A DNA stretch of 64,000 nucleotides from Methylobacterium sp. DB0501 (GCF_011043735.1 NZ_JAAKGV010000012.1:1-64000), one strand, 5' to 3'. Counted from the first letter of the stretch, positions 39,830 through 51,112 are shown. The notes: generated by a model not told the origin, from the letters alone. Program-made: numbers and translations.

Positions 39830-40747
39830 CTAGAAGCCGTTGAACTTGTAGTTCAGGCCGGCGCGGACGACCGCGAACTCGGTCTCGCGACGGTACAGGT
39901 TGGCCGGGCCGACCGACACCACGCCCGGCGAGAACACCGAGTACTGCGTGCCGTTGGTGGTCTGCGCGAACACGCCGTTGTTGCGGTTGCCCTGATCCAG
40001 GTTCACGTACAGGCCTTCGACCTTGAGGGTCACGGCCGACGAACGGAAGAAGTTCAGGAACGAGTCGGTGGGCAGAGCGTACTCGACGCCGCCGCCGACG
40101 ACCCAGCCGGTCTGGAACTCGTCGCGCGAGCTGTTGGTCAGGCCGAAGTCGCGACCGCCGCCCGAGCCGTAGGCGAAACCGCCGGTGGCGTAGACGAGGG
40201 TGCGGTCCCAGGCGTAGCCGAGACGGCCGCGCACGGTGCCGAAGTAGTCCAGGCCCGAGATGCCGTTCGGGTTGAACACCAGGGTGCCGGGGACGATGCC
40301 GCCGCCCGGAGCGGTGGCGAAGGCGTAGCGGTTGCGGTCACGGCCGAAGTCGACGTACTGGGCGTCGGCCTCGATGCCGACGACCACGCCCGAGCCCGGG
40401 GTGAACTGGTAGTTGTAGCCGATCTGGCCGCCGCCGACGAAGCCGTCGCCGCTGTTGCGGTTGCCGAAGGCGAGCACGCCGGTGGTCGGAGCGCCGGCGG
40501 CGTTCACGAACACGGTGCTGCCGAGGTTGGCGCCGGCCGGCACGCCGACGACGGTCGGGGCGCGGGTGTCAGCGGTGTTGAAGCCGTAGCCAGCGTTGAA
40601 ACCGGCGTAGAAGCCCGTCCAGGTGAAGACCGGCACCGGCGTGAAGACCGGCGGCGGGGCGACGCGGCGCGGCAGGTCGGCGGCGAAAGCCGAACCGGCG
40701 ACGACGATGCCAGCGAGGGCGGTAGCGCTCTTGAGAAGCGACTTCAT
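39830..40747 (-). CDS. outer-membrane beta-barrel protein, Omp25/31-like
   Basis: A 305-residue exported protein. The signal peptide MKSLLKSATALAGIVVAGSA ends at AFAADLPRR. The mature start APPPVFTPVPVFTWTGFYAG, then FNAGYGF, is the hallmark of rhizobial outer-membrane immunogenic proteins. Alternating hydrophobic strands follow and the C-terminus ends in an aromatic residue (GLNYKFNGF), the BAM recognition signature. Its codon use (ACC, AAC, GTC, GGC) looks like a highly expressed gene. A long leader of about 300 bp lies upstream. Confidence 0.93.
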   Translation of the reverse strand: MKSLLKSATALAGIVVAGSAFAADLPRRVAPPPVFTPVPVFTWTGFYAGFNAGYGFNTADTRAPTVVGVPAGANLGSTVFVNAAGAPTTGVLAFGNRNSGDGFVGGGQIGYNYQFTPGSGVVVGIEADAQYVDFGRDRNRYAFATAPGGGIVPGTLVFNPNGISGLDYFGTVRGRLGYAWDRTLVYATGGFAYGSGGGRDFGLTNSSRDEFQTGWVVGGGVEYALPTDSFLNFFRSSAVTLKVEGLYVNLDQGNRNNGVFAQTTNGTQYSVFSPGVVSVGPANLYRRETEFAVVRAGLNYKFNGF

Positions 40748-41057
40748 GGAACTGGTCCTTCCTACTATGCCGCGGCGACGGCGCCCGTTTGCGGGTCGGC
40801 GGTCATCCGAAGCAGTGTCCCCGACATACCCCGGTAGCCCCGGGAAAGCTGTGTCCTCGCGACAACGCTGGTGAGTTTCACCGCGGCCTTAATGGCTGTT
40901 CATCGCGAGCCTTCCCTCGGCTCCTTGACCCCTTTAACGCGCGCGAACGGCCAAGGTTCACGTGCCCACACATTTTTTTGCTACGCTTGCCGGGCCAATC
41001 CTAACGAATGACGAACGGCGCCCTGTCGGGGTGATTCGGAAGCTGCGTCGCCGCCCG
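40748..41057. other. intergenic leader of the porin gene
   Basis: 310 bp between the porin start and the pgeF stop. It should contain the porin promoter on the minus strand and possibly the 3' end of pgeF. An AT-rich patch, CACACATTTTTTTGCTACGC, is the only notable feature; no gene is seen. AAGGA lies before the porin start on its strand. Confidence 0.5.
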
Positions 41058-41849
41058 TCAGAGAGCGTCGGGCGTGAGCGCGATCGCCGAGACGAGCCGG
41101 CCGTAATCGGGCTCGGCGCGGTGGGTGGTGCGGCGGTAGCTGAAGAAGCGGTCCGGGTCGGAATAGGTGCACAGGCCGACATTCGCCACCTCGCCGATAC
41201 CGGCGCGGCCGAGCCGCGCGACGATGTAGGCCGGCAGGTCGAACAGGCTGTGGGCGTCGCGCGTCGGGCTCTCGGACGAGCCGCTTGTCGCGAAGAAGCG
41301 GGCATTCTCGGCGTCGGCAGCCTCGAAGCGCTCGCGGAATTCCGGGCCGACCTCGTAAGCCGTGGCCCCGATCGTCGGACCGAGCACCGCGACGGTCGCG
41401 GCGCGCGCCGCGCCCAGGGCCTCCATGGCGGCGAGCGTCGCCTCGATCACGCCGGTGAGCGCGCCCTTCCAGCCGGCATGGGCCGCGCCGACCACCCGGT
41501 TCTCCGGATCGGCGAACAGGATCGGCCCGCAATCGGCGGTCAGGATGCCGAGCGCCAGGCCGGGAACCCGGGTCACCATCGCGTCGGCGCGGGGCCGCTC
41601 GGCGAAGGGCGCCTCGACCACCACCACCTCGGGCGAGTGGATCTGGTAGAGACTGACCAGGTTCTCCGGCGCCACGCCGAGCTCGGCCGTCATGCGGCGG
41701 CGATTCTCGTGCACATGGGCGGGATCGTCGCCGGAGCCGAGGCCGCCGTTGAGGGAGGCGTAGAGACCCTGCGACACGCCGCCCTCACGGGTGAAGAAGG
41801 CGTGGCGGAGGCCGGCATGGGAGCTGAGTTCGGGCGCTTCGATGAACAT
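41058..41849 (-). CDS. pgeF: peptidoglycan editing factor / multicopper polyphenol oxidase (laccase-domain, YfiH family)
   Basis: 263 residues. Family motifs: HAFFTREGGVSQGLYASLN, YQIHSPEVVVV with the zinc His, LTADCGPILF with the Cys, GAAHAGWKG with the second His, and C-terminal CTYSDPDRFFSYRR. In Escherichia coli the homologue hydrolyses mis-incorporated L-serine from peptidoglycan precursors; other members show purine nucleoside activity. It lies downstream of midA and lgt on the minus strand, with about 155 bp between. Confidence 0.93.
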   Translation of the reverse strand: MFIEAPELSSHAGLRHAFFTREGGVSQGLYASLNGGLGSGDDPAHVHENRRRMTAELGVAPENLVSLYQIHSPEVVVVEAPFAERPRADAMVTRVPGLALGILTADCGPILFADPENRVVGAAHAGWKGALTGVIEATLAAMEALGAARAATVAVLGPTIGATAYEVGPEFRERFEAADAENARFFATSGSSESPTRDAHSLFDLPAYIVARLGRAGIGEVANVGLCTYSDPDRFFSYRRTTHRAEPDYGRLVSAIALTPDAL

Positions 41850-42004
41850 CGCGGCATCGTCCTGGCGGGAGGCGTCCCGCAGGATCGCCGGGGAATCGTA
41901 TCGGAACCGGTTATCACAGCGCAGCGCCTTCGAACGGACCCGTTCGAAGGCGCTGGCCGAGTCCGAGGGGGCGCCGGCGCCGATGCGCCGAACCCGCCGA
42001 GAGA

Positions 42005-43090
42005 TCAAAGACCCGGCAGGGCCGGCTGGCCGGGGCCGGCGACGCCCATCACCTTGAACAGGTTGCCCATGCCGCGCGGCGAGCGGTCGATCAGGCGGTC
42101 GGCCCCGGCCTTCACGGCGGCGGCCTGGACGGGATTCGCCCGTGCGGCGAGACGCTCGGCCCGTTGGGCAAGGCCGAGCGCCAGCAGGAAGTCGGCTTGC
42201 GTCACCGGCCCGTGCACCACGGCGCCGGCCGCCGCCGCGGCGCGGGCCAGGGCGGCGAAATCGACCTGGGCGGTGAGGTCGGTCTCCCCCGGGGCTGCGA
42301 GCGGATCGGCGAAACGGTGATGGGCCACCGCCTGGAGCGTGTCGGCGGTGCCGCCGTAGAGATCGCCGTAATCGATGGCGACGAGCGCGCCGCCCTCGCG
42401 GGCGAGCCGCTGGCCGAGCCGGCGGGTAAGGTCGAGGCCGACCGCCGGCAGGGTCAGGATCGCGCCCGGCACGGCTTGCGGGGTGGCTTCTGCCGCCGCG
42501 ATCTCCGGAGTCGCGTCCGGGCTCAGGCCGAAGGCGAGGGCATCGCCGTCGAGGCCGACCCGCCGCTCGCACCAGCCGCGCTCGGTGCGCTGGTACTGGC
42601 GCACCGGCAGGGCGTCGAAGAACTCGTTGGCGATGAGGATCGCCGGGCCGCCCGGCAGGGTATCGATGGCGTCGTGCCAGGTCGGCGCGACGGTCGCGAG
42701 GGTACGCGCTTGCGCGGCGCGCAAGGTCGGGCTGGTCTCGACGAGGTGGAGGTCGGCCGCCTCCAGGCAGTCGGGGGCGGCGGCCCGCAGGGCGCGCACC
42801 GCATCCGCCATCAGGGTGCCGCGGCCGGGGCCGAGCTCGACCAGCCGGAACGGGGCCGGGCGCCCGAGCCCGTGCCAAACCTCGGCCGTCCACAGGCCGA
42901 GAAGCTCGCCGAAGATCTGGCTGATCTCCGGCGCGGTGGTGAAGTCGCCGGCTGCGCCGAGCGGATCGCGGGTGCGGTAATAGCCGTGGACCGGGTGCCC
43001 GAGGCAGAGCGCCATGTAGCGTTCGATGGTGATCGGGCCGTCGACGGCGATCAGGCGGCGCAATTCGCCGAGGAGCGGCGTCTCGCTCAC
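42005..43090 (-). CDS. SAM-dependent methyltransferase of the NDUFAF7/MidA family (DUF185)
   Basis: 361 residues, GTG start overlapping the lgt stop. The N-terminal [19 protein letters not shown], then the SAM-binding [28 protein letters not shown] and [10 protein letters not shown] are characteristic. In mitochondria the homologue dimethylates an arginine of the complex I subunit NDUFS2; alphaproteobacterial members are thought to do the same. The NDUFA12-type gene of complex I is also in this window. Confidence 0.93.
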   Translation of the reverse strand: MSETPLLGELRRLIAVDGPITIERYMALCLGHPVHGYYRTRDPLGAAGDFTTAPEISQIFGELLGLWTAEVWHGLGRPAPFRLVELGPGRGTLMADAVRALRAAAPDCLEAADLHLVETSPTLRAAQARTLATVAPTWHDAIDTLPGGPAILIANEFFDALPVRQYQRTERGWCERRVGLDGDALAFGLSPDATPEIAAAEATPQAVPGAILTLPAVGLDLTRRLGQRLAREGGALVAIDYGDLYGGTADTLQAVAHHRFADPLAAPGETDLTAQVDFAALARAAAAAGAVVHGPVTQADFLLALGLAQRAERLAARANPVQAAAVKAGADRLIDRSPRGMGNLFKVMGVAGPGQPALPGL

Positions 43091-43995
43091 GCGGACTTCG
43101 CTTCCTGCGACTCGGTCTCGTCCGCCTCGCCCTCGTCGATCCGCGCCCGCGGGCGGGTGTCGCCGCGCAACGCCCGCAGGATGAAGACGGCGCCGACCAG
43201 CAGCATCGGCACGCAGAGCAGCATCCCCATGGTGATGCCGCCGCCGAGCGCGCCGACATGGGTCCCGAACAGGAAGCCGAGCTGCGGGTCGGGCTCGCGG
43301 AAGAACTCGCAGGCGGTGCGGGCGATGGCATAGCCGACGACGAAGATCCCGCCGAGCAGCCCGGGGCGGCGGAAGCCGAAGCGCCGCACCGCGATCGCCA
43401 TCAGGATGAACAGCACCAGCCCCTCGGCGAAGGCCTCGTAGAGCTGGCTCGGATGGCGCGGCAGCGGCCCGCCATTCGGGAACACGATGGCGTAAGCGAA
43501 ATCCGGCGCCGGCCGCCCCCATAATTCGCCGTTCACGAAATTGGCCAGCCGCCCGAAGAACAGCCCGATCGGCACCACCACGGCCGCGAGGTCGAGCATC
43601 GCGTACCCGTTGAGGCCGCGGCGGCGGGCGAACAGCACCAGCGCCAGCACCGCCCCGAGGAAGCCGCCATGGAACGACATGCCACCACGCCAGATCGCCA
43701 GGATCTCGGCCGGATGGGCGAGATAGGCGGCGAGGTTGTAGAACAGCACGTAGCCGATGCGGCCGCCGAGCACGACGCCGAGCGCCACCCAGACGATCAG
43801 GTCGTCGATGTCCAGCGGCGTGGGCCGCCGCACCGCGCCCCACAGGGCCGGCGCCGAGACGAGGCGCTTGGCATAGTACCAGCCGCCCACCAGGCCCACG
43901 ATGTAGGCGAGGGCGTACCACTTGATCTGCAGCGGCCCGATCGCGACCGCGACGGGGTCGATGGCGGGGAAGGGCAGGGCGAGGAGCGGAGGCAT
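43087..43995 (-). CDS. lgt: phosphatidylglycerol-prolipoprotein diacylglyceryl transferase
   Basis: Lgt puts the diacylglycerol on the Cys of prolipoproteins at the inner membrane. The 302-residue protein has about seven transmembrane segments, the conserved [42 protein letters not shown] with the essential His, and the signature [23 protein letters not shown] and the C-terminal GGITMGMLL also fit. The tail is acidic. midA is translationally coupled downstream. Confidence 0.96.
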   Translation of the reverse strand: MPPLLALPFPAIDPVAVAIGPLQIKWYALAYIVGLVGGWYYAKRLVSAPALWGAVRRPTPLDIDDLIVWVALGVVLGGRIGYVLFYNLAAYLAHPAEILAIWRGGMSFHGGFLGAVLALVLFARRRGLNGYAMLDLAAVVVPIGLFFGRLANFVNGELWGRPAPDFAYAIVFPNGGPLPRHPSQLYEAFAEGLVLFILMAIAVRRFGFRRPGLLGGIFVVGYAIARTACEFFREPDPQLGFLFGTHVGALGGGITMGMLLCVPMLLVGAVFILRALRGDTRPRARIDEGEADETESQEAKSA

Positions 43996-44390
43996 CGGGC
44001 GATGAGGTGAACCGGTGGCGGGGCGGCGTCAAGGCGGGTGTCATGCCGCGCAAGCGTGTTGAGTGTGGGGCGTTGATGTCGCGGGTGGCGGCGCGTCACG
44101 CGCCGTCCCGGAAGCGATCGAGCGCGTGATCCCCCCTCCAGGCGATGCCGGCACGCCCGGTATCGCTGCAAGGTGCGGGCGAAGGGCGATTCGAAGATCG
44201 CGCAGGGCTGAACGCCTCAGCGTGACGCGGTGAGCGCCGTGCCGGCGGCTCGACGCCTGGTGCCGGCCTCGGAACCGCAGCACCCTCGTGCGGGATCGTC
44301 GATCCCCCGACCCCCTTCCATACGGGAGAGGGGAGTCGCGCCCCGTCTTGCGTCGGGCGGAGGAAGGGGACGCCGCCGTGACCGACGCCC
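43996..44390. other. intergenic region between lgt and ilvA
   Basis: 395 bp. It holds a small palindrome, CGGCGCG-TCA-CGCGCCG, at 44089-44105, and a C- and G-run-rich stretch at about 44282-44345 (GGATCGTCGATCC, CCCCCTTCCATACGGGAGAG) that resembles degenerate repetitive extragenic elements. The lgt promoter should lie at its left part. No gene is supported in either strand. Confidence 0.5.
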
Positions 44391-45983
<1,593 letters not shown>

Positions 45984-46102
45984 GTCCGGAGGGCGAGGGG
46001 CGACTCGCCGGGGGTGTTGCGCCGGGATATCGGGTGTCCCATACCGCCTTCCCCATACCGGGTTTCCCTGGGGGATGCGAGCTTGACAGGTGCGAATCCG
46101 CC

Positions 46103-47179
46103 TCAGCGGGCCTCGCCGGCACCGCGAGAGATCCACTTCGCCACCAGCGGGCCGGTGATGATGACGACGAGGAGCCGCAGGGTCTGCACCGCCAGGACGA
46201 AGGACACGTCCGAGTGGGTCCCGACCGCGATGATCGCCACCGAATCGAGCCCGCCCGGGCTCGTCGCCAGGTAGGCGGTGAGGAGGTCGATCGGCAGCCA
46301 GAAGGTCAGGCCCCAGGCCCAGAGCCCGCACAGCCCGATCAGCCCGAAGGTCGCCACCAGCACGCCCGGCAGGGCGAACAGGGTCGCCCGCACGGTGGCG
46401 GGGGTGAAGCGCAGGCCCACCGTCCAGCCGATGCCGGCATAGGCCAGCGCCAGCAGCCAGGACGGCAGGGCCATGCCGGCGAGCCCGGTGGCGTGCAACG
46501 TCGCCCCGATGGCCAGCGGACCGATCAGCGCGCCGGCCGGGACGCGCAGGCGCAGGCCCAGCCACGCGCCGATGCCCGCGACCGCGAGCGTGCCGGCGAC
46601 TGCGAGCGGGCCCGCCTCCATGTCGGAGCCGGGGGGAGCGGCGCCGGGATCGCCGGCGAGGAAGCGCGCGACCACCGAGGCGGTGAGCGCCACGCAGGCG
46701 ACGCGGACATATTGCATGAAGGCGACGAGGCGCGGATCGGCCCCGAAATCCTCCGCCATCGCCACCATGGCGGAGGCGCCGCCGGGGGAGGAGCCCCAGG
46801 CCGCGGTGGTGCCGGGCAGGAGGCGGATGCGGGTCAGGATCCAGCCGGCCATCGCGGCGGCCACCACCGTGACGCCGACCACCGCCAGAATCAGGAACCC
46901 GTCCTCGATCAGCGTCGCGGCGATCGAGGCGTTGACCGCGTGGGCGACGAGGCAGCCGATCAGCGCCTGCGAGGCCTGGAAACCGAGCTTCGGCACCCGG
47001 ATCGGCGCGCCGCGCACCCCGAACACGATCGCCGCGAGCATCGGCCCGAGCAGCAGGGCGGCCGGGAAGCCGGCAAGGTGGAACAGGCCGGCCAGCGCGC
47101 CCGAGGCCGCGACGAGCCCCGCCCACAAGGCCGCCGCGCGGGGGAGCGAGCGGTGGGGATCCGTCGAGGCGGGCTGCAT
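46103..47179 (-). CDS. AbrB-type membrane protein (formerly 'ammonia monooxygenase' family)
   Basis: 358 residues with about nine or ten hydrophobic segments in two similar halves. Each half has a GP-type turn (ALLLGPMLAAIVFG and AGALIGPLAIGATL) and a PGG motif (SSPGGASAMVAMAEDFGAD and TSPGGLDSVAIIAVGTHSDV), the hallmark of this duplicated family. Function is unproven; a transport role is assumed. It starts 35 bp after the oxyR stop, so it may be in the oxyR transcript. Confidence 0.9.
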   Translation of the reverse strand: MQPASTDPHRSLPRAAALWAGLVAASGALAGLFHLAGFPAALLLGPMLAAIVFGVRGAPIRVPKLGFQASQALIGCLVAHAVNASIAATLIEDGFLILAVVGVTVVAAAMAGWILTRIRLLPGTTAAWGSSPGGASAMVAMAEDFGADPRLVAFMQYVRVACVALTASVVARFLAGDPGAAPPGSDMEAGPLAVAGTLAVAGIGAWLGLRLRVPAGALIGPLAIGATLHATGLAGMALPSWLLALAYAGIGWTVGLRFTPATVRATLFALPGVLVATFGLIGLCGLWAWGLTFWLPIDLLTAYLATSPGGLDSVAIIAVGTHSDVSFVLAVQTLRLLVVIITGPLVAKWISRGAGEAR

Positions 47180-47214
47180 GGCGTCCGGGGTGAGGGGTGG
47201 GAATGGCCGGGCCG

Positions 47215-48180
47215 CTATACGGCAATCGCGCCCGCGCCGCGACGGGAGCCGGTCTCCTCGGGCTGCCCGCGGGGCAGCGTTGCGTGCGGCGCATGCTGGC
47301 GGAAGAACGCCGCCAGCTCGGCCAGCCCGTCCGCCCGCGGGTCGCTGGCGCGCCAGGCGAGCGCGATGGTTCGGCTCGGCCCGTCCGGCGCGAAGCGGCG
47401 GCAGATGGTGAGCCCGGCAGGATCCGGGCCCGGCGGGGCGGCGAGCGCCGGCAGCAGGGTGTAGCCGGCACCCGCCGCCACCATCGAGCGCAGGGTCTCG
47501 AGGCTGGTCGCGTGGCGCCCGCTCGCCGGACCGGCGCCGCAGGCCGCCACCGCCTGGTCGCGCAGGCAGTTGCCCTCGTCGAGGAGGAGCAGGTCGGGAC
47601 CGGCGAGGTCGCCGGGACGCGGCGGCTCGCCGCTGGCGAAGGCGTGCTCGGCCGGGCAGGCGAGCAGGAAGGGCTCGTCGAAGAGCGGCACGACCGTGAG
47701 CCCCGATTCGGGGATCGGCAGCGAGATCAAGGCCGCGTCGGTCCGCCCCTCGCGCAGGGCGTCGAGGATGTCGGCCGTGCGCCCCTCGCTCAAGGAGAGG
47801 GCGAGATGCGGGAAGGCCTGGCGCAGGCCGCGCAGGACCCGGGGGAACAGGTAGGGGCCGAGCGTCTGGATCGCCGCCAGGACGAGGCGGCCGCGCAGGC
47901 CCCGGCCGGCCCCCTCGCGGGCCAGCAGCAGCAGGGCCCGCGCCTCCGCCAGCACGGCGCGCGCCTGGCGCACCACCGCCTGGCCGCTCGGGGTGAGCAG
48001 CACCCGGCGGTTCGAGCGCTCGAACAGGGTGAGCCCCAGGGCTTCCTCCAGCTTGCGGACCTGGACGCTCAAGGTGGGCTGGCTCACGGCGCAGCGCTCG
48101 GCGGCACGGCCGAAATGGCCTTCTTCCGCGACCGCCACGACGTATTCGAGGTCCCGCAGGGACAGGCCGGAGACGTTCAT
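47215..48180 (-). CDS. oxyR: hydrogen-peroxide-inducible regulator OxyR (LysR family)
   Basis: 321 residues. The N-terminal winged helix is LRDLEYVVAVAEEGHFGRAA, then RCAVSQPTLSVQVRKLEE. The redox pair is in GNCLRDQAVAAC at about residues 205 and 214, the same nine-residue spacing and LRDQA context as Cys199/Cys208 of Escherichia coli OxyR; peroxide oxidises it to a disulfide. It is divergent from catalase with a 177-bp gap. An ATAG-N7-CTAT palindrome overlaps its own start codon, which predicts autorepression. Confidence 0.95.
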   Translation of the reverse strand: MNVSGLSLRDLEYVVAVAEEGHFGRAAERCAVSQPTLSVQVRKLEEALGLTLFERSNRRVLLTPSGQAVVRQARAVLAEARALLLLAREGAGRGLRGRLVLAAIQTLGPYLFPRVLRGLRQAFPHLALSLSEGRTADILDALREGRTDAALISLPIPESGLTVVPLFDEPFLLACPAEHAFASGEPPRPGDLAGPDLLLLDEGNCLRDQAVAACGAGPASGRHATSLETLRSMVAAGAGYTLLPALAAPPGPDPAGLTICRRFAPDGPSRTIALAWRASDPRADGLAELAAFFRQHAPHATLPRGQPEETGSRRGAGAIAV

Positions 48181-48193
48181 AGGCTGCGCCTAT
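48179..48193. promoter_or_regulatory. OxyR-type operator half-site overlapping the oxyR start codon
   Basis: ATAGGCTGCGCCTAT matches the OxyR element ATAG-N7-CTAT exactly and also the LysR T-N11-A pattern. It covers the last two bases of the oxyR ATG (read on the minus strand) and lies 165 bp before the catalase start. Seven bases further, TTCGCAACGATGCAT would be a much weaker second element at the expected helical spacing. Confidence 0.75.
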
Positions 48194-48357
48194 CACGAGC
48201 TTCGCAACGATGCATTTGTTTTTGGGTCACGCCGCGGTCATACGCTGGACCCAGACCAGTTCCAGGGTGTTGGCCCGTCGGCTGACACCCCATGTGAGCG
48301 GTCCCTCGCGCGGTATCCCGTCACGGCACGCCGCGCCTGCACGCCAGAGGAGTTTCC

Positions 48358-49947
48358 ATGAGCGACCAACGCCCGATCCTGACGACCCGCCAGGGCCATC
48401 CGGTCCGCGACAATCAGAGCATGCGCACGGTCGGGGAGCGGGGCCCGGCGACCCTCGAGAACTACCAGTTCATCGAGAAGATCACTCATTTCGACCGTGA
48501 GCGGATCCCCGAGCGCGTGGTGCACGCCCGCGGCGCCGGCGCCCACGGCTATTTCGAGGCCTATGGCACGATCGGCGACGAGCCGGCCTCCAAGTACACC
48601 CGCGCCCGCGTCCTCAACGAGACCGGCGTGAAGACGCCGATGTTCGTGCGCTTCTCGACCGTGGCCGGCGCCAAGGAGAGCCCCGAGACCGCCCGCGACC
48701 CGCGCGGCTTCGCGGTGAAGTTCAAGACCGTCGACGGCAACTGGGATCTCGTCGGCAACAACCTGAAGGTCTTCTTCATCCGGGACGCGATCAAGTTCCC
48801 GGACATGATCCACGCCTTCAAGCCCGACCCGGTGACCAACCGCCAGGAGGCCTGGCGCTTCTTCGACTTCGTGGCGGCGCACCCCGAGTCGATCCACATG
48901 GTGACCCACCTGAAGTCGCCGTGGGGCATCCCGGCCAACTATCGGGAGATGGAAGGCTCGGGCGTCAACACCTACAAGCTGGTCAACGACCAGGGCGTGG
49001 CGCATCTGTGCAAGTTCCACTGGATCCCGAAGCAGGGCGTCCGCAACCTGACCTCGGCCCAGGCGGCCGAGATCCAGGGGCGTGACGTCGGCCACGCGAC
49101 CAAGGACCTGTACGACAACATCGCGGCCGGCAACTTCCCCGAGTGGGAATTCGCGGTCCAGATCATGCCGGACGGCCCGAACGACCACCTGTCGTTCGAT
49201 CCGCTCGACGACACCAAGCTCTGGCCGGTGGACCAGTTCCCGCTTCTGCCCTGCGGCCGCATGGTCCTCGACCGCGTGCCGGACAACTTCTTCGCCGATG
49301 TCGAGCAATCGGCCTTCGGGACCGGCGTGCTCGTCGACGGGATCGACTTCTCGGACGACAAGATGCTCCAGGGGCGCACCCTGTCCTACTCGGATACCCA
49401 GCGCTACCGCGTCGGCCCGAACTACCTGCAGCTGCCGATCAACGCGCCGGCGCCGGGCGTGAAGACCGCCACCAACCAGCGCGACGGCCAGATGACGTTC
49501 TACGTCGACGGCGTCGGCGAGAACAAGCACATCAACTACGAGCCGAGCACCATCGGCCAGGGTCTGCGCGAGGCGCCGAAGCCCGCGAAGGAGTACCACC
49601 AGCCGGTCGAGGGCAAGCTCGGCCGCTACCAGGCCAGCCGCACCGAGGACGACTATACCCAGGCCGGCGTGCGCTACCGCTCCTTCGAGGAGTGGGAGCG
49701 TGAGGACCTGATCGCCAACCTCGTGGCCGACATGAAGGAATGCCCCGAGGCGATCCAGCTCCGGATGGTCTGGCACTTCTGGCACGCCGATGAGGATTAC
49801 GGTCGCCGCGTCGCCGAGGGCGCCGGCATCGACCTCGAGAAGGCCAAGGCCCTGCCGCCGCTGCCGGGCCGCGCCGCCCCGCACAAGCGCCTGGCCGCCG
49901 AGACCTACACCGACGGCACCCAGGCCCATAAGGTCGCGGCCGAGTAA
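48358..49947 (+). CDS. monofunctional heme catalase
   Basis: A 529-residue cytoplasmic catalase that converts hydrogen peroxide to water and oxygen. The distal active site [20 protein letters not shown] has the catalytic His at about residue 56; [11 protein letters not shown], the distal Asn region, and the proximal heme-ligand motif [17 protein letters not shown] with its Tyr follow. The length and the absence of a large C-terminal flavodoxin-like domain put it among small-subunit catalases. GAGGAG precedes the ATG. Divergent oxyR and its site indicate peroxide induction. A strong terminator follows. Confidence 0.96.
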   Translation: MSDQRPILTTRQGHPVRDNQSMRTVGERGPATLENYQFIEKITHFDRERIPERVVHARGAGAHGYFEAYGTIGDEPASKYTRARVLNETGVKTPMFVRFSTVAGAKESPETARDPRGFAVKFKTVDGNWDLVGNNLKVFFIRDAIKFPDMIHAFKPDPVTNRQEAWRFFDFVAAHPESIHMVTHLKSPWGIPANYREMEGSGVNTYKLVNDQGVAHLCKFHWIPKQGVRNLTSAQAAEIQGRDVGHATKDLYDNIAAGNFPEWEFAVQIMPDGPNDHLSFDPLDDTKLWPVDQFPLLPCGRMVLDRVPDNFFADVEQSAFGTGVLVDGIDFSDDKMLQGRTLSYSDTQRYRVGPNYLQLPINAPAPGVKTATNQRDGQMTFYVDGVGENKHINYEPSTIGQGLREAPKPAKEYHQPVEGKLGRYQASRTEDDYTQAGVRYRSFEEWEREDLIANLVADMKECPEAIQLRMVWHFWHADEDYGRRVAEGAGIDLEKAKALPPLPGRAAPHKRLAAETYTDGTQAHKVAAE

Positions 49948-49981
49948 GGCTGTAGTCGCAACGGCTTGAGTGAGTGACGAG

Positions 49982-50012
49982 CCCCGCCCGGAGCGATCCG
50001 GGCGGGGTTTTT
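49982..50012 (+). terminator. intrinsic terminator after catalase
   Basis: CCCCGCCCGG pairs with CCGGGCGGGG around AGCGAT, followed by five T. It lies 35 bp after the catalase stop. Confidence 0.9.
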
Positions 50013-50090
50013 ACGTGGGGGAAGGATGGCGGCGGAACCGTCGCGATGCGACCTTCGTTCGCGGTACGGTTGCGTGCCCGGATTCCCCGC

Positions 50091-50558
50091 ATGACCGCCG
50101 TCGCCTTCGACACCCTGAAGCTCGCCCGCACGCTGCGGGACAAGGCGACGCTGTCGCAGGACCAGGCAGAGGGCTTCGCCGAGGCAATCTCCGAGGCCGT
50201 GCAGGGCGACCTCACGACCAGGGCCGACTTGAAGTCGTCCGAGGCGGCATTGCGGCCCGATATCAAGGCAGTCGAGAAGGGCCTGCGCGCCGACATCGCG
50301 GCGGTTGAGACCGGCCTGCGTGCTGACATTGCCGCGGTCGAGACGAACTTGCGCGCTGAGCTTGCGGCTTTTCGTGCCGACAACAATGTCTTCGCTCACG
50401 ATTTGCGCGCGACTGAGGCGAACCTGCGCTTCGAATTGAAGGCACAGATCTCGGAGACGCGAGCCGAGGTCATCAAATGGATGGTCGGTGCGGTCGGCCT
50501 GCAGACCGTCGCCGTCGTTGGCGCGATGATCACCCTGGTTCGCATCCTGAAGCCCTGA
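50091..50558 (+). CDS. DUF1640-like coiled-coil membrane protein with hendecad repeats
   Basis: 155 residues. The start MTAVAFDTLKLARTLRDKAT, then QDQAEGFAEAISEA, resembles DUF1640 (CCDC90-like) proteins. Residues 60-92 are three 11-residue repeats (AVEKGLRADIA, AVETGLRADIA, AVETNLRAELA), followed by a further helical part and one C-terminal transmembrane segment (MVGAVGLQTVAVVGAMITLV). The topology, coiled coil then tail anchor, is that of mitochondrial MCUR1/CCDC90 relatives, which is only a family resemblance. Its codon use is a little less GC-rich than that of its neighbours. Function is unknown. Confidence 0.85.
   Translation: MTAVAFDTLKLARTLRDKATLSQDQAEGFAEAISEAVQGDLTTRADLKSSEAALRPDIKAVEKGLRADIAAVETGLRADIAAVETNLRAELAAFRADNNVFAHDLRATEANLRFELKAQISETRAEVIKWMVGAVGLQTVAVVGAMITLVRILKP
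50268..50366 (+). repeat. three 33-bp in-frame repeats (hendecads)
   Basis: Three consecutive 33-bp units encode AVEKGLRADIA, AVETGLRADIA and AVETNLRAELA. Amino-acid identity between the first two is 10 of 11, while the DNA differs at several third positions, so the repeat is old or kept by selection. Confidence 0.85.
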
Positions 50559-50602
50559 ACCGGCGTTATTCCGGGCGCTCTCACCCTTCAGGAGCCTCCG
50601 CC

Positions 50603-51070
50603 ATGGACACCACTCCCGAACCCGGCACCGGCGTCACCATCGGCGGGATGCAGGTGCGCTACCTCGCCCGCAGCGACGCCACCGGCGACGCGATCGGTAT
50701 CTACGCCGTCACCCTGGCGGCGCGCTCGCCCGGGGCCGGGCTGCACCGTCATGCCCGGCTCACCGAGGCGTTCGAGGTCCACGAGGGTGCGCTCACCCTG
50801 CGGCTCGGCGAGCGCGACGTGACGGCGGGGCCGGGCGATTTCGTGCTGGTGCGTCCCGGCGAGGCGCACGCCTTCGCCAATCGCGGCGACGCGCCCGTGC
50901 GCTTCACCCTGACCTTCACTCCGGCGCTGCACCGCGAGGGCTTCTTCGAGGGGCTGGCGGCTTTGGCGGCGGAGGACCGCCTGCGGGACGAGGGCGCCAT
51001 GCGCGCCCTGATGGCGGCCTACGATCAGGAGCCGCTCGCCGGTTTCGCGGGCTGGAGCGAGATCGCCTGA
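50603..51070 (+). CDS. cupin domain protein
   Basis: 155 residues with one cupin barrel. Motif 1 is HRHARLTEAFEVHEG (metal ligands His, His and Glu), motif 2 is PGDFVLVRPGEAHAFAN with the last His ligand. The C-terminal extension is helical. Such small cupins include quercetinase-like and many uncharacterised enzymes; no substrate can be assigned. CAGGAG precedes the ATG. A RidA gene follows 42 bp later. Confidence 0.9.
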   Translation: MDTTPEPGTGVTIGGMQVRYLARSDATGDAIGIYAVTLAARSPGAGLHRHARLTEAFEVHEGALTLRLGERDVTAGPGDFVLVRPGEAHAFANRGDAPVRFTLTFTPALHREGFFEGLAALAAEDRLRDEGAMRALMAAYDQEPLAGFAGWSEIA

Positions 51071-51112
51071 CCCGCCATGCTCGCCCGGTCACGAATCGGG
51101 AGGGCAGGGGAC

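Noticed and set aside
49905-50399. Minus-strand frame opposite the coiled-coil gene, 164 codons
   Set aside because: It reflects the repeats of the plus-strand coiled-coil gene; the plus frame has a clear family-like N-terminus and a membrane segment.
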